Under the pieces are notes generated by a model. It saw only the letters and a program-made list of their open reading frames with translations. It was not told where the DNA came from and searched no databases. Below are positions 63,300 through 64,000 of a stretch of DNA of 64,000 nucleotides, in pieces. Source of the DNA: an uncultured Oscillospiraceae bacterium (GTDB lineage Bacteria; Bacillota; Clostridia; Oscillospirales; Ruminococcaceae); the NCBI GenBank assembly GCA_910587465.1, contig CAJUMS010000001.1:7651-71650 (forward strand). The letters are read 5' to 3'. The translations under genes were made by a program, and so were the position numbers. Numbering within the stretch: position 1 is the first letter of the stretch; every line of letters starts with the position of its first letter.

Positions 63300-64000
63300 T
63301 TATATTTTTTTGCTCCAAAATTCATACATAACGGAATTAAATTCCAAAGGCACGTCCATATTTACGCAATGTCCGGCGTTTTCGAGAATCACGACCTTGG
63401 CGGCAGGCTCACGTTTTTTCCACTCTTTGAGCATTTCCAATTCCAGAGGTATATCGAATTGCCCGCACCCGATAAGCAGGGGATATTCGCGAGGCTTTGT
63501 TTGGAATTTGTTTACCATGCTGTTCAGGGCGGATAAGTACATAAACGACCGTTTCGGAAACCGAATGTTCATTTCATAAAACTCCTCCTGCGCCTGCGTG
63601 GTATACGCGGATATTTTCTTGTTTGCTTTCGCGAACCACTTCACGGAAAACATAGCTTTCAGCATCATAAGCGCCTGCGCCGAGGCGTTTTTCTTCTGCG
63701 TCTCCACGTCGAAATTATTGATGTCATAACCCCCGAAACAAGCCAGCGAGCTTACCGCACCGGGGTAACGGTTTGCAAAGTCTTGTGCTATGACCGATCC
63801 CAGCGAAACACCGACGATATGCAGCTTTTCAATATACTCGGCCTTGAGAATATCATTTATCCAATCGGACATTTTGCTTATGCTGTCGCCCTTTTTGGTT
63901 TCAACCGACTTTCCGTGACCTATAATATCAACTGCCAGCACATTGTATTTGCTTTTGAAATAATCAATCTGTTTTGTAAACATTCTATGATCGACAAAGG
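63300..64000 (-). CDS. alpha/beta-hydrolase, 5' end beyond the window
   Basis: The frame remains open to the right edge: codons before the internal Met read FVDHR, so translation continues from outside. Visible parts are VLAVDIIGHGKSVETKK, the nucleophile elbow GVSLGSVIAQDF, acid Asp in IGCGQFDIPLELEML and catalytic His in NAGHCVNMDVP. It is a typical alpha/beta hydrolase (esterase/lipase/haloalkane-dehalogenase fold). It lies 47 bases upstream of the zinc-ribbon gene in the same orientation; whether it belongs to the kinase unit is uncertain. Confidence 0.85.
   Translation of the reverse strand, partial: FVDHRMFTKQIDYFKSKYNVLAVDIIGHGKSVETKKGDSISKMSDWINDILKAEYIEKLHIVGVSLGSVIAQDFANRYPGAVSSLACFGGYDINNFDVETQKKNASAQALMMLKAMFSVKWFAKANKKISAYTTQAQEEFYEMNIRFPKRSFMYLSALNSMVNKFQTKPREYPLLIGCGQFDIPLELEMLKEWKKREPAAKVVILENAGHCVNMDVPLEFNSVMYEFWSKKI

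Noticed and set aside
1..64000. tRNA, rRNA, CRISPR arrays, integrases, transposases and prophage genes
   Set aside because: None was recognised on either strand; the mobile-element evidence is limited to short dispersed repeats.

Overview
The window looks like the start of a contig from a gut-associated, endospore-lineage Clostridia, probably a Ruminococcaceae/Oscillospiraceae-like organism (inference). The evidence is the spoIIA operon, spo0A and spoIIE, a leucine T-box, glgB-glgC-glgD, several ECF sigma/anti-sigma pairs, intracellular GH43/GH95/GH130 enzymes and a choloylglycine (bile-salt) hydrolase homologue. Promoters are mostly textbook sigma-A (TTGACA-17-TATAAT). Stops are mostly TAA or TGA; TAG is rare. 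The first 23 bases are an untrimmed Illumina adapter, so biological sequence starts at base 24.

Layout. 0-3.4 kb: truncated lipoprotein, HPr, and a two-gene operon of a vWA lipoprotein and a repeat-containing lipoprotein. 3.5-5.0 kb: spoIIAA-spoIIAB-sigF. 5.3-10.3 kb: MacB-like ATPase, large CARDB-like surface protein, FtsX-type permease. 10.4-11.5 kb: two AT-richer secreted proteins of unknown function. 11.5-14.2 kb: leuA behind a T-box, and a SUKH protein. 14.3-17.2 kb: esterase, TPR protein and lysA-like decarboxylase. 17.2-20.1 kb: NatAB-like exporter with a strong palindromic operator. 20.2-22.7 kb: two-component system flanked by matching operator-like promoters and a broken membrane-protein gene. 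22.7-25.7 kb: ECF sigma with a Cys/His-rich anti-sigma-like protein, then spo0A. 25.7-28.5 kb: flavodiiron protein and an AT-rich patch with a GNAT enzyme and a gene fragment. 28.6-31.6 kb: second ECF module. 31.7-38.3 kb: bile-salt-hydrolase-like enzyme, GH130, ABC exporter with MarR regulator, PH-like protein, small Cys-ending peptide. 38.6-43.2 kb: glycosyltransferase, DNA glycosylase, Dabb protein, GH95. 43.2-44.1 kb: decayed ECF module. 44.2-46.7 kb: dCMP deaminase, ksgA, rlmN. 46.7-47.8 kb: ECF sigma interrupted by one amber codon, with its partner. 47.9-52.3 kb: VanRS-like two-component system and spoIIE. 52.6-57.3 kb: glgBCD. 57.4-59.1 kb: fifth ECF module. 59.1-61.4 kb: GNAT, cupin, GH43. 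61.4-64 kb: small membrane protein, atypical TerY-P-type kinase, TerY-C-like zinc ribbon, and a truncated alpha/beta hydrolase running off the right edge.

How the genes connect. SpoIIE is the phosphatase that dephosphorylates SpoIIAA; SpoIIAA then releases sigma-F from SpoIIAB, and Spo0A normally switches these genes on, so the early forespore pathway is present in three loci. Spo0A here carries Glu at the position of the phosphoacceptor Asp56, which is the most striking single observation. The glycan enzymes lack signal peptides and so act on imported oligosaccharides, while glgBCD makes glycogen. Other notable signals are a 77-bp near-identical repeat present twice in opposite orientation about 18 kb apart, a family of about 14-nt intergenic motifs, ECF promoter-like elements shared between modules, and in-frame amber codons in sigma-related genes.
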